Positions 20,774 through 30,457 of a DNA stretch of 31,582 bases are shown piece after piece (position 1 is the first letter of the stretch; the number at the start of each line of letters is the position of its first letter). Position numbers and translations under genes: made by a program. The DNA lies in assembly GCA_002633005.1 (NCBI GenBank), contig NMRA01000153.1:335543-367124 (forward strand), in the 5' to 3' direction. The notes beneath the pieces were generated by a model. It worked only from the letters and a program-made list of their open reading frames with translations, was not told the DNA's origin and made no database searches. The DNA is from Phoronis australis. Its lineage: Eukaryota; Phoronida; Phoronidae.

Positions 20774-22003
20774 AAGAGAGCAACACTAGGACACAAAAAA
20801 TAGCATTGTCATGGTTTGGTGGAAGGAGCGGGTGATGTCAAAATCAAACAGATATTTTTAAAATGGCCACTGAGTTGCACAGAATACGTCAAAACCACCT
20901 GGAAATAAAACACGCCGCTGTCTCCTTAATAGAGAGACCTATTTGCAAAATTTCGGAATAAAAACTAGCCGCAATCCATCGAATACATCTCCAAACGGGA
21001 ACCTGTCGACTTTTTAATAGAAACCTATTTATTTAAGTTCATAAAAATCTACCAAGAAGTTTCAAAGATACAGAGGAAATCAAAAATTGCCACTAGGGGG
21101 CTCAGCGGTAGTCGTATCCATCCAGATGTCGTCGTTATCTGTTGCCAACTTCATATAAATACATTGGCCAAATTTAATAAACATCCTGCTGTGGGTTTAG
21201 GACAGTCAGTAACAAAGGCCACTATATGGCATTAAATACGTCAAATCCATCTGAAAACGGAAAGATATCAATGTTCCCTTGATCGAGCTATTTACCAACT
21301 TCCAAAAAATTCCATCAAGGAGAGACAGAGGTAAACATAAAAAGCCCTAAAATTACCACTAGGAGGCACACCAGTAGTCGGATTCGTTCAAAAGTCATCA
21401 TAATGCGATGTCAACTTCATACAGGTACCTTTGCTCAATTTATTAAAGATCCTACGTAGCATTTAGGAGATATAGCCATGGGCACAAAAAACTGCCACTA
21501 GGAGGCATCACAGAAGTTAAAGTCGTCAAAAAAACATCATCAGCCGTCCTCTTCACAGTAAGAACATAAATCATCCTCAGAGAGGTTTGGTTAACAGAGG
21601 GGCGGACACCAAAAACAAACTTCAAAACAGCAAAAATGGCCACTAGGTGTCGCAAAATACCTTGAATCCATCAAAAAGTGGGAGGATAGAATAATCTCAC
21701 TTATAGATGCCTATCAGCCAAACTTTATGAAGATACAAAGGTAAACGTAAAAAAATAAAATTGACACCAGAGGACACATCAGTAGTCGGATCTGTCCAAA
21801 GGGTTCGCTGATGCCATCCAATCCATGAAAGGAACATATGAGCAAACTTTCATGAATATAAATCAAAGGGTTTTGGAGACATAGCAGCAGACGCTAGACA
21901 AATGCCAGATGGCCGCTGGATGGACAGGCGCTGGATGGAGGACATGGAGGACGGACAGGGTGAGAGTGTAATGGGCAACACAAAAATATGTGGGCACATA
22001 AAA
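20774..22003 (+). mobile_element. CTCF-motif sub-repeat element, copy 2
   Basis: The right end reads ATATGTGGGCACATAA. The left end is decayed (AAGAGAGCAAC at about 20774). Sub-repeat cores lie at 20866 (weak), 21090 (13/14 to the CTCF consensus), 21219 (12/14), 21357 (13/14), 21495 (12/14), 21640 (13/14) and about 21774 (weak). Spacing is 129-145 bp from 21090 on. One sub-repeat of the three-class cycle seems to be deleted between 21090 and 21219. The most diverged of the three copies; no 14/14 motif remains. Confidence 0.65.
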
Positions 22004-22949
22004 ACAGAAGTGGCAGCAATTCTCCTAACTTTAAGATGAAATTTAGTTAACTTTCTTGGAAAATGTGACTATTTGTACCTTCTGTTGGTATTGTAATACC
22101 CATACATGGATATACCTAATTTGGTTGGTTTATCCATTATCTCTTGTAGCCTTTACTAATGTCAGCTTGCCAAAATTCCCAGGTTGACAAACGGTACCCG
22201 AGGTCACCAAACCCAGTTGAATAGAGGGAAGCGAAAAAGCCGCTAGCATACCCGAGATCGTTTTTTCTTTGCTCGAACGGATTAGAAGTGACTCCATCAA
22301 AAGGAGCCTGAGTTGCTGATGACTAATATGATCACAATAAAAAGCTACAAATTTCTCATTTCACTTGAAAATAGAAGAAACTGAACTTTGATAAAAACTG
22401 AACCCCTATAGAGCAATTAATAGCACGTCATGTTTTTCATTAACATATGAGACGATTAACTGATTAGGTAAAAAACATGAACTTCGCGAAAGTTCAAGAA
22501 CAAAGAAAAAAACCTGACGCACATTTTACAATATTTTAATCTATCTCAACAATAACCTCAATCACTTACCGGGTATAACAGTGATCATCAAAAGATTGAT
22601 TATCAACTATCGGCGTGAATTACACTAATTTTTAACTATCGTATTCACAGGGGTTTACCATATTTCCACAACACTTTTCAAAGATTTTTTTCTGTAGCGT
22701 TTCACGTAGGCTACACTTACGGATACAGGCAGCTTAGCCTTGTATGCCTGAATTGTGTTTTATCCACTCTTAAAGTTTTTGATTCAACAGTTTTTATTAA
22801 ATGGGAACTTGGAATTCATTAGACTGCATTAGAGTATAAAATAAGGAGTCTACCCTGAGAAATGCGTGTAATCAGGTATTATATAGTAAAATGTCACTAA
22901 TTTGGGACAAAAATTGAGGGTGACATAGTGCAACTTTATACCCAGGAGC
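22004..22949. other. Anonymous non-coding stretch
   Basis: AT-rich sequence with no long frame and no repeat I can assign. Confidence 0.4.
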
Positions 22950-23656
22950 AGCACTAGGCCTTTGTTCAGTTCCACTGATCTATGGCAGTTATTATTTAGC
23001 CCAAGAAGGGCCTCTGAAATATTTCAGTGCCTGTGTATTTCCTCTCTTCATTTGGTTTCCTGCCTATTGAGGGCTCAGAAGCAGGCGACAAGACTTATTC
23101 TAAGTGTGCCTTTTGACACTCCATCAACTAAAATATTTAACAGACTGGGATGGTTGCCTGTTGACAAATATTTTATATATAGGCCTTTGTGTATGATGCA
23201 TAAGTGTTTTCACAATAATGTACCAGCTTATTTATCTCGTAACTTATTAAAATAATTATTGGAAACATCTACCAAGCCAGGACCAGATTTTCTTGCTCAA
23301 TTTACCAAATAGTCTAAAGGGGGCTGATGCTTATGATGACCTCAGACACAAACTCATCGGTTACTTGTGGATGTGGTTGGTCATCATTAGCTGTCCATTC
23401 CTTCGTTTTCAGTCATTTGTTCTCTCTAAAATTCATTGTATAAACCATATAAAAGTTTTAATTTATTTTTAATTCAATCTTTTAATTCAATTTGAAAAAT
23501 ATTCATTTAATTTAATGTAACTTAATTTAATCTATCTTATTTAATTCAATTCCTTGCTGTGATGTTACCATGCTGCATATTAGCCTTTGACTAAAGCATG
23601 TTTTTTAAATCTATTGTATTTTATCCTCTATAAATAAAGTTTATTATGATGATGAT
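22950..23656 (+). mobile_element. 3' end of a CR1/L2/Jockey-type LINE, dead copy
   Basis: A fragment of the reverse-transcriptase ORF end is followed by an AT-rich 3' UTR of about 390 bp. It finishes with AATAAAGTTTATT and a short ATGATGATGAT tail (23646-23656). The short tandem tail is how many CR1/L2-like non-LTR elements terminate. The 5' part of the element is absent, as expected from incomplete reverse transcription. Left boundary is approximate. Confidence 0.75.
22962..23255 (+). pseudogene. C-terminal remnant of LINE reverse transcriptase
   Basis: From about residue 37 the frame reads like the region just after the polymerase domain of non-LTR reverse transcriptases: 'LRAQKQATRLIL', 'FDTPSTKIFNRLGWLPVDK', 'MHKCFHNNVPAYLS'. 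The pattern Q-x-x-A-x-R-x-I...P-x-x-x-L/I-F...L-x-W-L-P-V...M-x-K-C-x-H-x-x-x-P-x-Y-L-S is characteristic. The catalytic part (FADD box) lies upstream in intact elements and is missing. A stop follows soon after YLSRNLLK, earlier than I would expect. Inactive. Confidence 0.8.
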
Positions 23657-24627
23657 TACTATTATAGCAATAACCAGTTTTAAAATGGCTACACTTTTTC
23701 TAACAGATGGCGAGCAACTCAAACAGGTCGCAACTGCTGGCAAACAGGTCACAAGGATACGCTAAAACAGGTTGTGTTAGTCTTAAAGTCCTAGTAGCAA
23801 GGTACCTGAATTACACTGTTAACACCGTGTAGGATGCAAAAACGCGACAGAATACTATTTGGTGGCGAAATAATTTCAGAAAGAAGACATGCCATGGTGT
23901 CAAATGGTATAACATAAGTATTAATGATTTAAAGTAAAAGGAATGATCCCCATTCAGATAGAAGCATTCATATAAGCTACTACCCAGCAAACCAAGCCTC
24001 CCCCCCAAGACGTGGAATTTTATATTTAGAGGTATATATTGTAAGTATTTCACGTTTTAAAATGTAAGTTCCCTAATAATTGAAAATCAAAGTCAATTTT
24101 ACAAGTGATTATTTTCCCGGTGAAGTGTCACGCCAACTGCACGGGAATAGTCCTTTTGCGAGTTTACAACAACGCGAGATTATGTGAGACTTAACTGTGA
24201 CGTCAAGGGAAGTGGGGCAAAAGCTTGTCATTTGGCCATTTGTCAAATAGGGTAGCAGAGTATATTCTGTTATTTTCATCGAGTTTTTAGCCGTTTAGTT
24301 CGATAAATGCCAAACAAGCATTGCTGTTATGGCAAATGAAATTCAGATTCGCACTACAATGTTATATCGTGTTCTGTACTAATTTCGTCCCGTGTATTTT
24401 AAACGGGCGGTAGGCGAAATCCGCTCGCTGATTAAGTTTTCACCTCGTCACAAATATATTCTACACCAAAAATTATCACCTAGAAAGGCGCTTACTTTCT
24501 TCAGTGATTCTTTCTGTTTCTAAACATATCTTCGATGAAGCATAGCTACAGGAATCCAGGTGACTTTGGCAAAGAATTCTAACTCCACTTTGTGGTTACT
24601 GTTAACTTTGACAGCGCGCAAATAACC
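23657..24627. other. Anonymous non-coding stretch
   Basis: No gene supported; small open frames only. A C-run lies at about 24000-24006. No repeat relation was noticed. Confidence 0.4.
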
Positions 24628-25778
24628 AACAAGAGCAACGCAGAGCGTTGAAATGCGCCCACAACTGCACCGTAGACGGTATCCTTCTAGGGTTGTTTAT
24701 TGGTACCATAAAGTGGCCAGTAGATGGCATATATGTAGTATGTTATACTTTGCAAAATGGAAAGGCATGGTCATTGTCTCCTCAATAGGCTAGGGGCAAA
24801 ATGTGAGTGATCTTCATAATACACGCACATTCTATACATCAGTTGCTTAAAGCACCACAGAAACATAGAATTAAAAACAAATTTACCAACATACGAGATT
24901 AGCACAGCACTAGAATGCCAGAAACAAATTTCTACTTGGAACTTTTCCTTCATAGTCACGTAGTAATACAAAGTATACACCTGAAGACCTATGAAAATAC
25001 AGACGTCAATGTAAAATACTAAAATTGCCACTAGAGGCATACCGGTAGTCAGAATCATCCTAAAGTCGTCATCGTCCGTTGTCAACATCACATAAATACA
25101 CTTGCTAAATTTAGTAAAGATCCTGCAAACGGTTTGGGAGATACAGCCATAAGCGCAAAAAAACTGCCACTAGGAGGCGCCACAGTAATCAGTCAGGGGA
25201 AATTCAGCGTCAACCGTACTCTTCATAGTAAGAACATACATGCCAATTTTCACAATCATACTTGTAGCGGTTTGGTTGATAGAGGGATGGATGCCAAAAC
25301 ACAGACTCAAAAACAGTAAAAATGGCCACTGGGTGTCGCAAACTACGTTGAATCCATGCGAAAACGGGAGGATAGCTTCATCGCACTAATAGGTGCCTAC
25401 ATACCAAATTTCATGAAAATCCGTTAAGGACTTGTGAAGATACAGAGGTAAACGTAAAAATATAAAAATGCCACTAGGGGATACACTGGTAGGCGGATCC
25501 GTCCAAAAGTCGTCATCGTCTGTTGTTAACATAATATAAATAAACATATTAAATTTCGTAAAGATCCTGCAAACGGTTTAGGAGATACAGCCATAGGCGC
25601 AAAACAAAACAAAACTGCCACTAGGAGGCGCCACAGTAATCCAAATCGTCTGAAAATCATTGTCAGTTGCCCTCTTTATAGTAAGCACATACACGCCAAT
25701 TTTTACAATCATCCTTTGAGTGGTTTGGTTGATAGAGGGGTGGACGCAAAAATACAGACTCGAAAACACTAAAAATGG

Positions 25779-25792
25779 CCACTAGGTGGCGC
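25779..25792 (+). promoter_or_regulatory. CTCF-core-like motif, 14/14 (copy 3, third class)
   Basis: CCACTAGGTGGCGC agrees with CCASYAGRKGGCRS at every position. It sits 145 bp before the next perfect motif and in the same orientation. Confidence 0.45.
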
Positions 25793-25923
25793 AAACTATG
25801 TCGAATCCATCCGAAAACGAAAGGGTAGCGTCATCTCACTAATAGGTGCCTACATACCGAATTTCATGAAAATCCGCTCAAAACTTTTGAAGATACAAAG
25901 GTAAGCATAAAAAACTAAAATTG

Positions 25924-25937
25924 CCACTAGGGGGCAC
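25924..25937 (+). promoter_or_regulatory. CTCF-core-like motif, 14/14 (copy 3, first class)
   Basis: CCACTAGGGGGCAC is identical over 14 bp to the perfect motif of copy 1 at 14673, so this class has been retained in two separate copies. Confidence 0.45.
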
Positions 25938-26102
25938 ACCGGTAGTCTGATCCGTCCGAAAGTTCGCTCATGCCATCCCATTCATGAATGCAACATATGT
26001 ACCAAATTTCATGAACGTATGTCAAAGGGTATTGGAGATAAGGCAGCGGACGCCGGACGGATGCCGCCCGGACGGACGGAGATAAATATGTGGGCGCATA
26101 AC

Positions 26103-27621
26103 AATGACTAGAAGAGTATTTCGGTGACAGGATCAAGATCTATGAAATGCCCAGGTGGCCGGCGTACCACAGCCGTAACCCCGGTATCAGAGGAACCTCT
26201 GCTCAAACTTTTTAGGTCATAATAAAACCATGTTGGCTGACATCCCCTCCAACTTATTAGGTTGCTTTATGACCTTGGAATGTTGATCATTTGTTTTTTC
26301 TTATAATACATTATGAAAAGGACCTGTGCATTACATTAAAAATAAAAGTTCAGTCAGTGTAACTGTTAAAACATTCCTTAGGTCAAAAAAGCAAAGTTTA
26401 GTTTTGATCTCTGCCCATACTCATTTCGAGACCTATTCATTGACTAAATAAATCCTACCACAATCACTTCCAGCTAAAGGTGTTATTTTGAAAAGCTGCA
26501 CCAAGGCACGTAAGTAAGGGTAAACAAAGTTTGAAATGCCATGATTTACGTAGCAAGCGATGAGTAAAAAACAAATCCTGCATCATTTTTGCTCATTTCT
26601 GTTTGATTTTCTTTTTGAATAAGTGAGCAAGTAAAAAATATCGCTCTATCAACACGATTTTCAAAAAAAGAGAACTGAATAAACTATGCTTTTTTTGGCC
26701 TTATGTAATAAGCAATCATATTCACACCTAATGAAGCACATCGTCAGACAACAAGCTCATATCCTTTTTGAAGTTGTTTACCAAACACAGAGACTCCATC
26801 TGATTTTATTCACACAAAACAAAATACAGGTGATAGTGAAGTTGAAGGTAAACAAATGAAAAACACTTTATATAAGCGTGGGCAAATGTATCAAAGCTTA
26901 GAGACATTTTTCTTCATGCAGAAGTGCAGGTATTTACGCTAATGAAGAGTCTAGACAGTTTAGCCATTAAATATCGATTGCTCATCATCTATTTCACCAC
27001 ATCACAAGGCCATCAGACACGTTGGTTTAGTCCATAGATTTTCTATAATTACGCACCAACTTGCTTTGAGTAACTCAAGTTGTACCAAGATAAAAAATTT
27101 AACAAGAACCTGGTCGATACATCAAATGTACAAAAAATAGTCACCACGCACAGTCTTGATCTAACTGCCTATAGACAACCTTCATAGACTCACATCAACG
27201 AATTTCAGTCATGTTTTAGTCACCTGGATCATAGTGTTGGGGTGTTTAATTAGTCATGAAAAATGCAAATTTACCACGACTCTAAACATTAAACCACACA
27301 ACAAAACATGTTTTACTAGATATTTTGCACGGTTACAGTTCACCATTATGCATCAGTTAAGTGAGGTTCCAGTTACTTTATTCAGCACAAAATACAACAG
27401 GAATTATCTAATAATTGCATTCAGAAATTTCATTGATCTTATTTAAAAATAAAAAAAAAAATTCGAAACATTCTCAGATGATCTTAGGAAGTGAAACCGT
27501 GATCATTTATCAAGACATCTAAGAAATAGAGAAGAAGGAAATGGCAAAAAGGTGTATATGAACTTGTCATGCATCGACTGTATGAAAACGTCATCAAGTA
27601 GTTTCAAAATGGGGATCATAC
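26103..27621. other. Anonymous non-coding stretch
   Basis: No gene supported. The longest frame is 70 codons (27234-27446) with no recognisable domain. Confidence 0.4.
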
Positions 27622-27623
27622 TA

Positions 27624-27647
27624 CCGTAATCGTTCGGGTTAACGCCC
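27624..27647 (+). repeat. Left terminal inverted repeat of copy A
   Basis: This 24-bp terminus is identical in reverse complement to 28959-28982. Confidence 0.88.
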
Positions 27648-28958
27648 TGGGCGGTTAAATTGGCGAACCCAAAAAATCGGGGGTGGGCGGTTAACCAGAC
27701 ACGGGCGCTTAAACGTGAAATTTCAAGAAATCGGGGGGGGGGGGCGGTTAACTGAACATGGGCGCTTATTACGACCGGCAACCGCCCTGGGCGGTTAATC
27801 TTACCTTATGATCTGAGTCACCACACGTACTAAGCCACATACTGGGATCGCCTAACACTTTGAAAAGAACTTTATCGCCACCAAGTGCGTACTCTGCGCA
27901 CTCTAATTAACAAATAGTTTCGAAAATGTAGAGTGTGGTCAAACTCCGAACGCTTGCATAGAAAGTTTGCTACATAATATGGCGCCTCAGGTGAGACCGA
28001 TTATTGCGAATTATGCTCATTATTTCACTATACTTCGCAGACGTTGAACATGTTCACCTGCGTAGCAGACGGTAGCTGTGCTGTCGTTTTAACCCAGTTG
28101 TGGTCACGTGCTGACCCATTTTTCCTGTTTGATCAGTGCACTCCCATAATAAACAACTTAACTGACGGTCACGTAGACAAGGACTACCAGCAGTTCCGAA
28201 TTTCAGTTCAAAATTATTTCGAGATAACAGAATGTACTCCTGGTCTGAATGGTCAAAAAGCATAAAAATGTATAATCAATCACGAAATCGGGTTCAACTA
28301 TTCAGTTGCCATGCACTGTGACGAGAGTACTCGAAAGACGGGGATCTCGATAACCCGGCAATTACACTCACCAAAATATAAAGAATTTATCAACTTTTCG
28401 CGGTTTATGGGAATTCTTCAAAATCCCGAGAGCTTACAACCTAAAGCGCATTGAGAGGGTTGGCAAAACCAATGTCACATTTCTCTGACCTGGTTATTTC
28501 GAATGCATCTTTTATATAGTGCACTGTAGTCGATAACTCAGTGCGGCAGAGATTGTGGCTGAAAGTGGAGGTGTAGACGCCAGCGCGGTTCCTAAAGTTT
28601 GCGAACATGAGAAGAAAAGAAAGTGACAAAGTGTTCAAGTATTACATTTTGAAGTTAATCGATGACCCGTTACAATAATTTGTTACTGGTATCATAATTC
28701 ACATTGCTAAACCGCGGTCTCTGAGGCCGTCGTTGCACTCAATGTTATCATCGATCTTAATCTAAAAGGTCGGGGATTCGCGTTTCCTATTAGCACAGGG
28801 CGGTAATCACCAATCGGCGAAAGTAGGGGATGGGCGGTTAACCGAGCAGTGGGCGGTTAATTGGAAATCTTCAAAAATAGCAGGGGGGCGGTTAACCGAG
28901 CAGTGGGCGGTTAAATCGAAATTCACCTAAAGTAGGGGGTGGGCGGTTAACTGAGCAT

Positions 28959-28982
28959 GGGCGTTAACCCGAACGATTACGG
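28959..28982 (-). repeat. Right terminal inverted repeat of copy A
   Basis: This 24-bp terminus is identical in reverse complement to 27624-27647. The next bases outward are TAG, mirroring CTA on the left. Confidence 0.88.
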
Positions 28983-28984
28983 TA

Positions 28985-29796
28985 GTTTGTGCAAGAATTT
29001 TGAGGGATGGGGTGACTCTACCATAGTTGGCGTAGGTGGCTATGCGCTTAGTCTATAGTTACCATTCTAAATGATAACCAGTCACAGCAAACAAAATATA
29101 CAAACAGAAATACTGTTTAAGACGAGACTTGAAATTCATATCTGCAATATGAGTGAAATCTCCGATGTAGACAAATCTTAACTGTAAATGATGTTAAATT
29201 CAGTTATGAGATGTCCACCCTTGTTGACACTTTAGAGTCTTACTTATGACGAATTCAAATTTAAAGCACAGATCCCAGCACAGTGTCTTAGAGCTATCAT
29301 CCAGATCTTGTATGAAGACCATTATACAACTGTAGGGTACTATGTGATATGATAAACAGTTAATTCACGACAAATTCATGGATAGGCTTTCACCATTGAC
29401 TTAAATATTTACCTCTACCATAGCTTCAGAAATTGGACAAACATTTTGTATTTCTATTATCACTTATGAACGTTTGGTAAACATTGGAACGTAGTTTATT
29501 TCATTTTGGTCAATGTCTATAGGTTACGTTTGTGGCTCTTTCTCAGTACTCAGGAAGAGTTGAAGCATGCACTGCAGGCTTGCTCACCATGTGCTTCTAA
29601 CATTAAAAGATGTTTACGACATACAAAACACAGCAATGTTACAAGCACAGCAAGCCAAGGTAGGGTCATGTGCACTAATGTAACAACTATTTTTCCCGTT
29701 GACAGCTTCGTGTTCGAATAAATAGAGACAAATGTTACCATATGAACCATTATTAAACATGAACATGGAAAACAACAATAAATTACTACGGGAAAG
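28985..29796. other. Spacer between copies A and B
   Basis: Anonymous AT-rich DNA. The overlapping frames near 29506-29822 are open on both strands and unrecognised. Confidence 0.4.
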
Positions 29797-30355
29797 ACTG
29801 CCTCAGAGACATGGTTTGGCAACGCGAATTATAACACCATGAGTAACAAATCATTGTCCCACATGAAGGATTTACTTCAAAATACAATATTTGAATGCTT
29901 TTTCACTTAATTTTCTTTCTATGTTCGCAAACTTAAAAACCCGGCTTCAAGACCTCCGATTTCAGCGACGCTGTTTGCTCGCACTCAGTTTCCGACTACA
30001 GTCCACTAAATAAAACTTGTACTTGAATAAATCGGGCCAGAGACTATGCCAGTGGGTACGTCAACCCTTTCAATTCCATGAAATGCTCTCATATTTTGAA
30101 GAATTTCCCCAACTTACAGACAGATGTCAATTCTCCTCAGTTTAGATGAAATTACATCGACTTTGAACTTATTCTTGGTTTTCTTGAAATGTAATGACTG
30201 GGTTATCGAGGGGACAGTGTGCCTCACTTGATTTCAGAATTCTAAGGTTGGCATTAGGTTTTTAAAAGTAATAAAATGCAAGTCAAAGATTGTTTTTCGC
30301 TTATTGCATCTCAGTCAAACTGGCATTAGCAGGTTTCACCTAATGTCACCAGCAG
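29797..30355 (+). mobile_element. Truncated relative of the TIR element, copy B
   Basis: It aligns with the interior of copy A (minus strand, about 28720 downward) and of copy C (from about 30715): 'TTACTTCAAAATACAATA', 'TTTCTATGTTCGCAAACTT', 'TTTCAGCGAC', 'GGCCAGAGA'. It also shares with C a downstream block (30288-30350, 31238-31300) containing 'CAGTCAAACTGGCATTAGCA'. It lacks the terminal inverted repeat and subterminal array at its left. A one-base loss and further indels after 'GCAAACTT' break the frame that is open in A and C. Confidence 0.65.
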
Positions 30356-30457
30356 TCTTCATGTTAACAAGTCAATGGGAGGGCTGTTGTTTTGAATTTG
30401 ATATGGCAACAACCAAATAACAGACGTTCAAATGAACTGCTTTATGTTTGTAAGGTA

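Larger units (their letters stand above)
24628..26102 (+). mobile_element. CTCF-motif sub-repeat element, copy 3 (best preserved)
   Basis: It starts AACAAGAGCAACGCAGAGCG followed by GAAATGCGCCCACAA, and ends ATATGTGGGCGCATAA. Sub-repeat cores lie at 24717 (13/14), 25028 (shortened), 25167 (13/14), 25325 (12/14), 25471 (12/14), 25618 (13/14), 25779 (14/14) and 25924 (14/14). The last seven are spaced 139-161 bp. The three motif classes recur in the same order as in copy 1, giving a higher-order period of 443-453 bp. A GGACGGACGGA-type run precedes the right end (about 26055-26080). The open frames at 25134-25319, 25578-25769 and 25927-26136 are inside the repeat and are not genes. Confidence 0.75.
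27624..28982. mobile_element. TIR element with GGGCGGTTAA subterminal repeats, copy A
   Basis: The ends are perfect 24-bp inverted repeats beginning CCGTAATCGTTCGGGTTAAC. They are flanked on both sides by TA (27622-27623 and 28983-28984), consistent with a TA target duplication. Element length is about 1.36 kb. Nine exact GGGCGGTTAA copies lie near the ends: 27649, 27685, 27742, 27789 on the left and 28832, 28851, 28886, 28905, 28941 on the right. All are on the plus strand. There is no transposase frame, so it is non-autonomous. TA duplication would suit Tc1/mariner-like and some other superfamilies, but I cannot assign one. The small frames inside (28044-28265, 28054-28263, 28441-28638) match nothing known. 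Confidence 0.8.

Noticed and set aside
24771-25091. 106-codon minus-strand frame with hydrophobic segments
   Set aside because: It overlaps the left part of element copy 3, and the corresponding part of copy 1 does not keep the frame.
28054-28265. Overlapping plus and minus frames of about 70 codons inside copy A
   Set aside because: Both strands are open together within a transposon interior that other copies lack, so chance is the simpler explanation.
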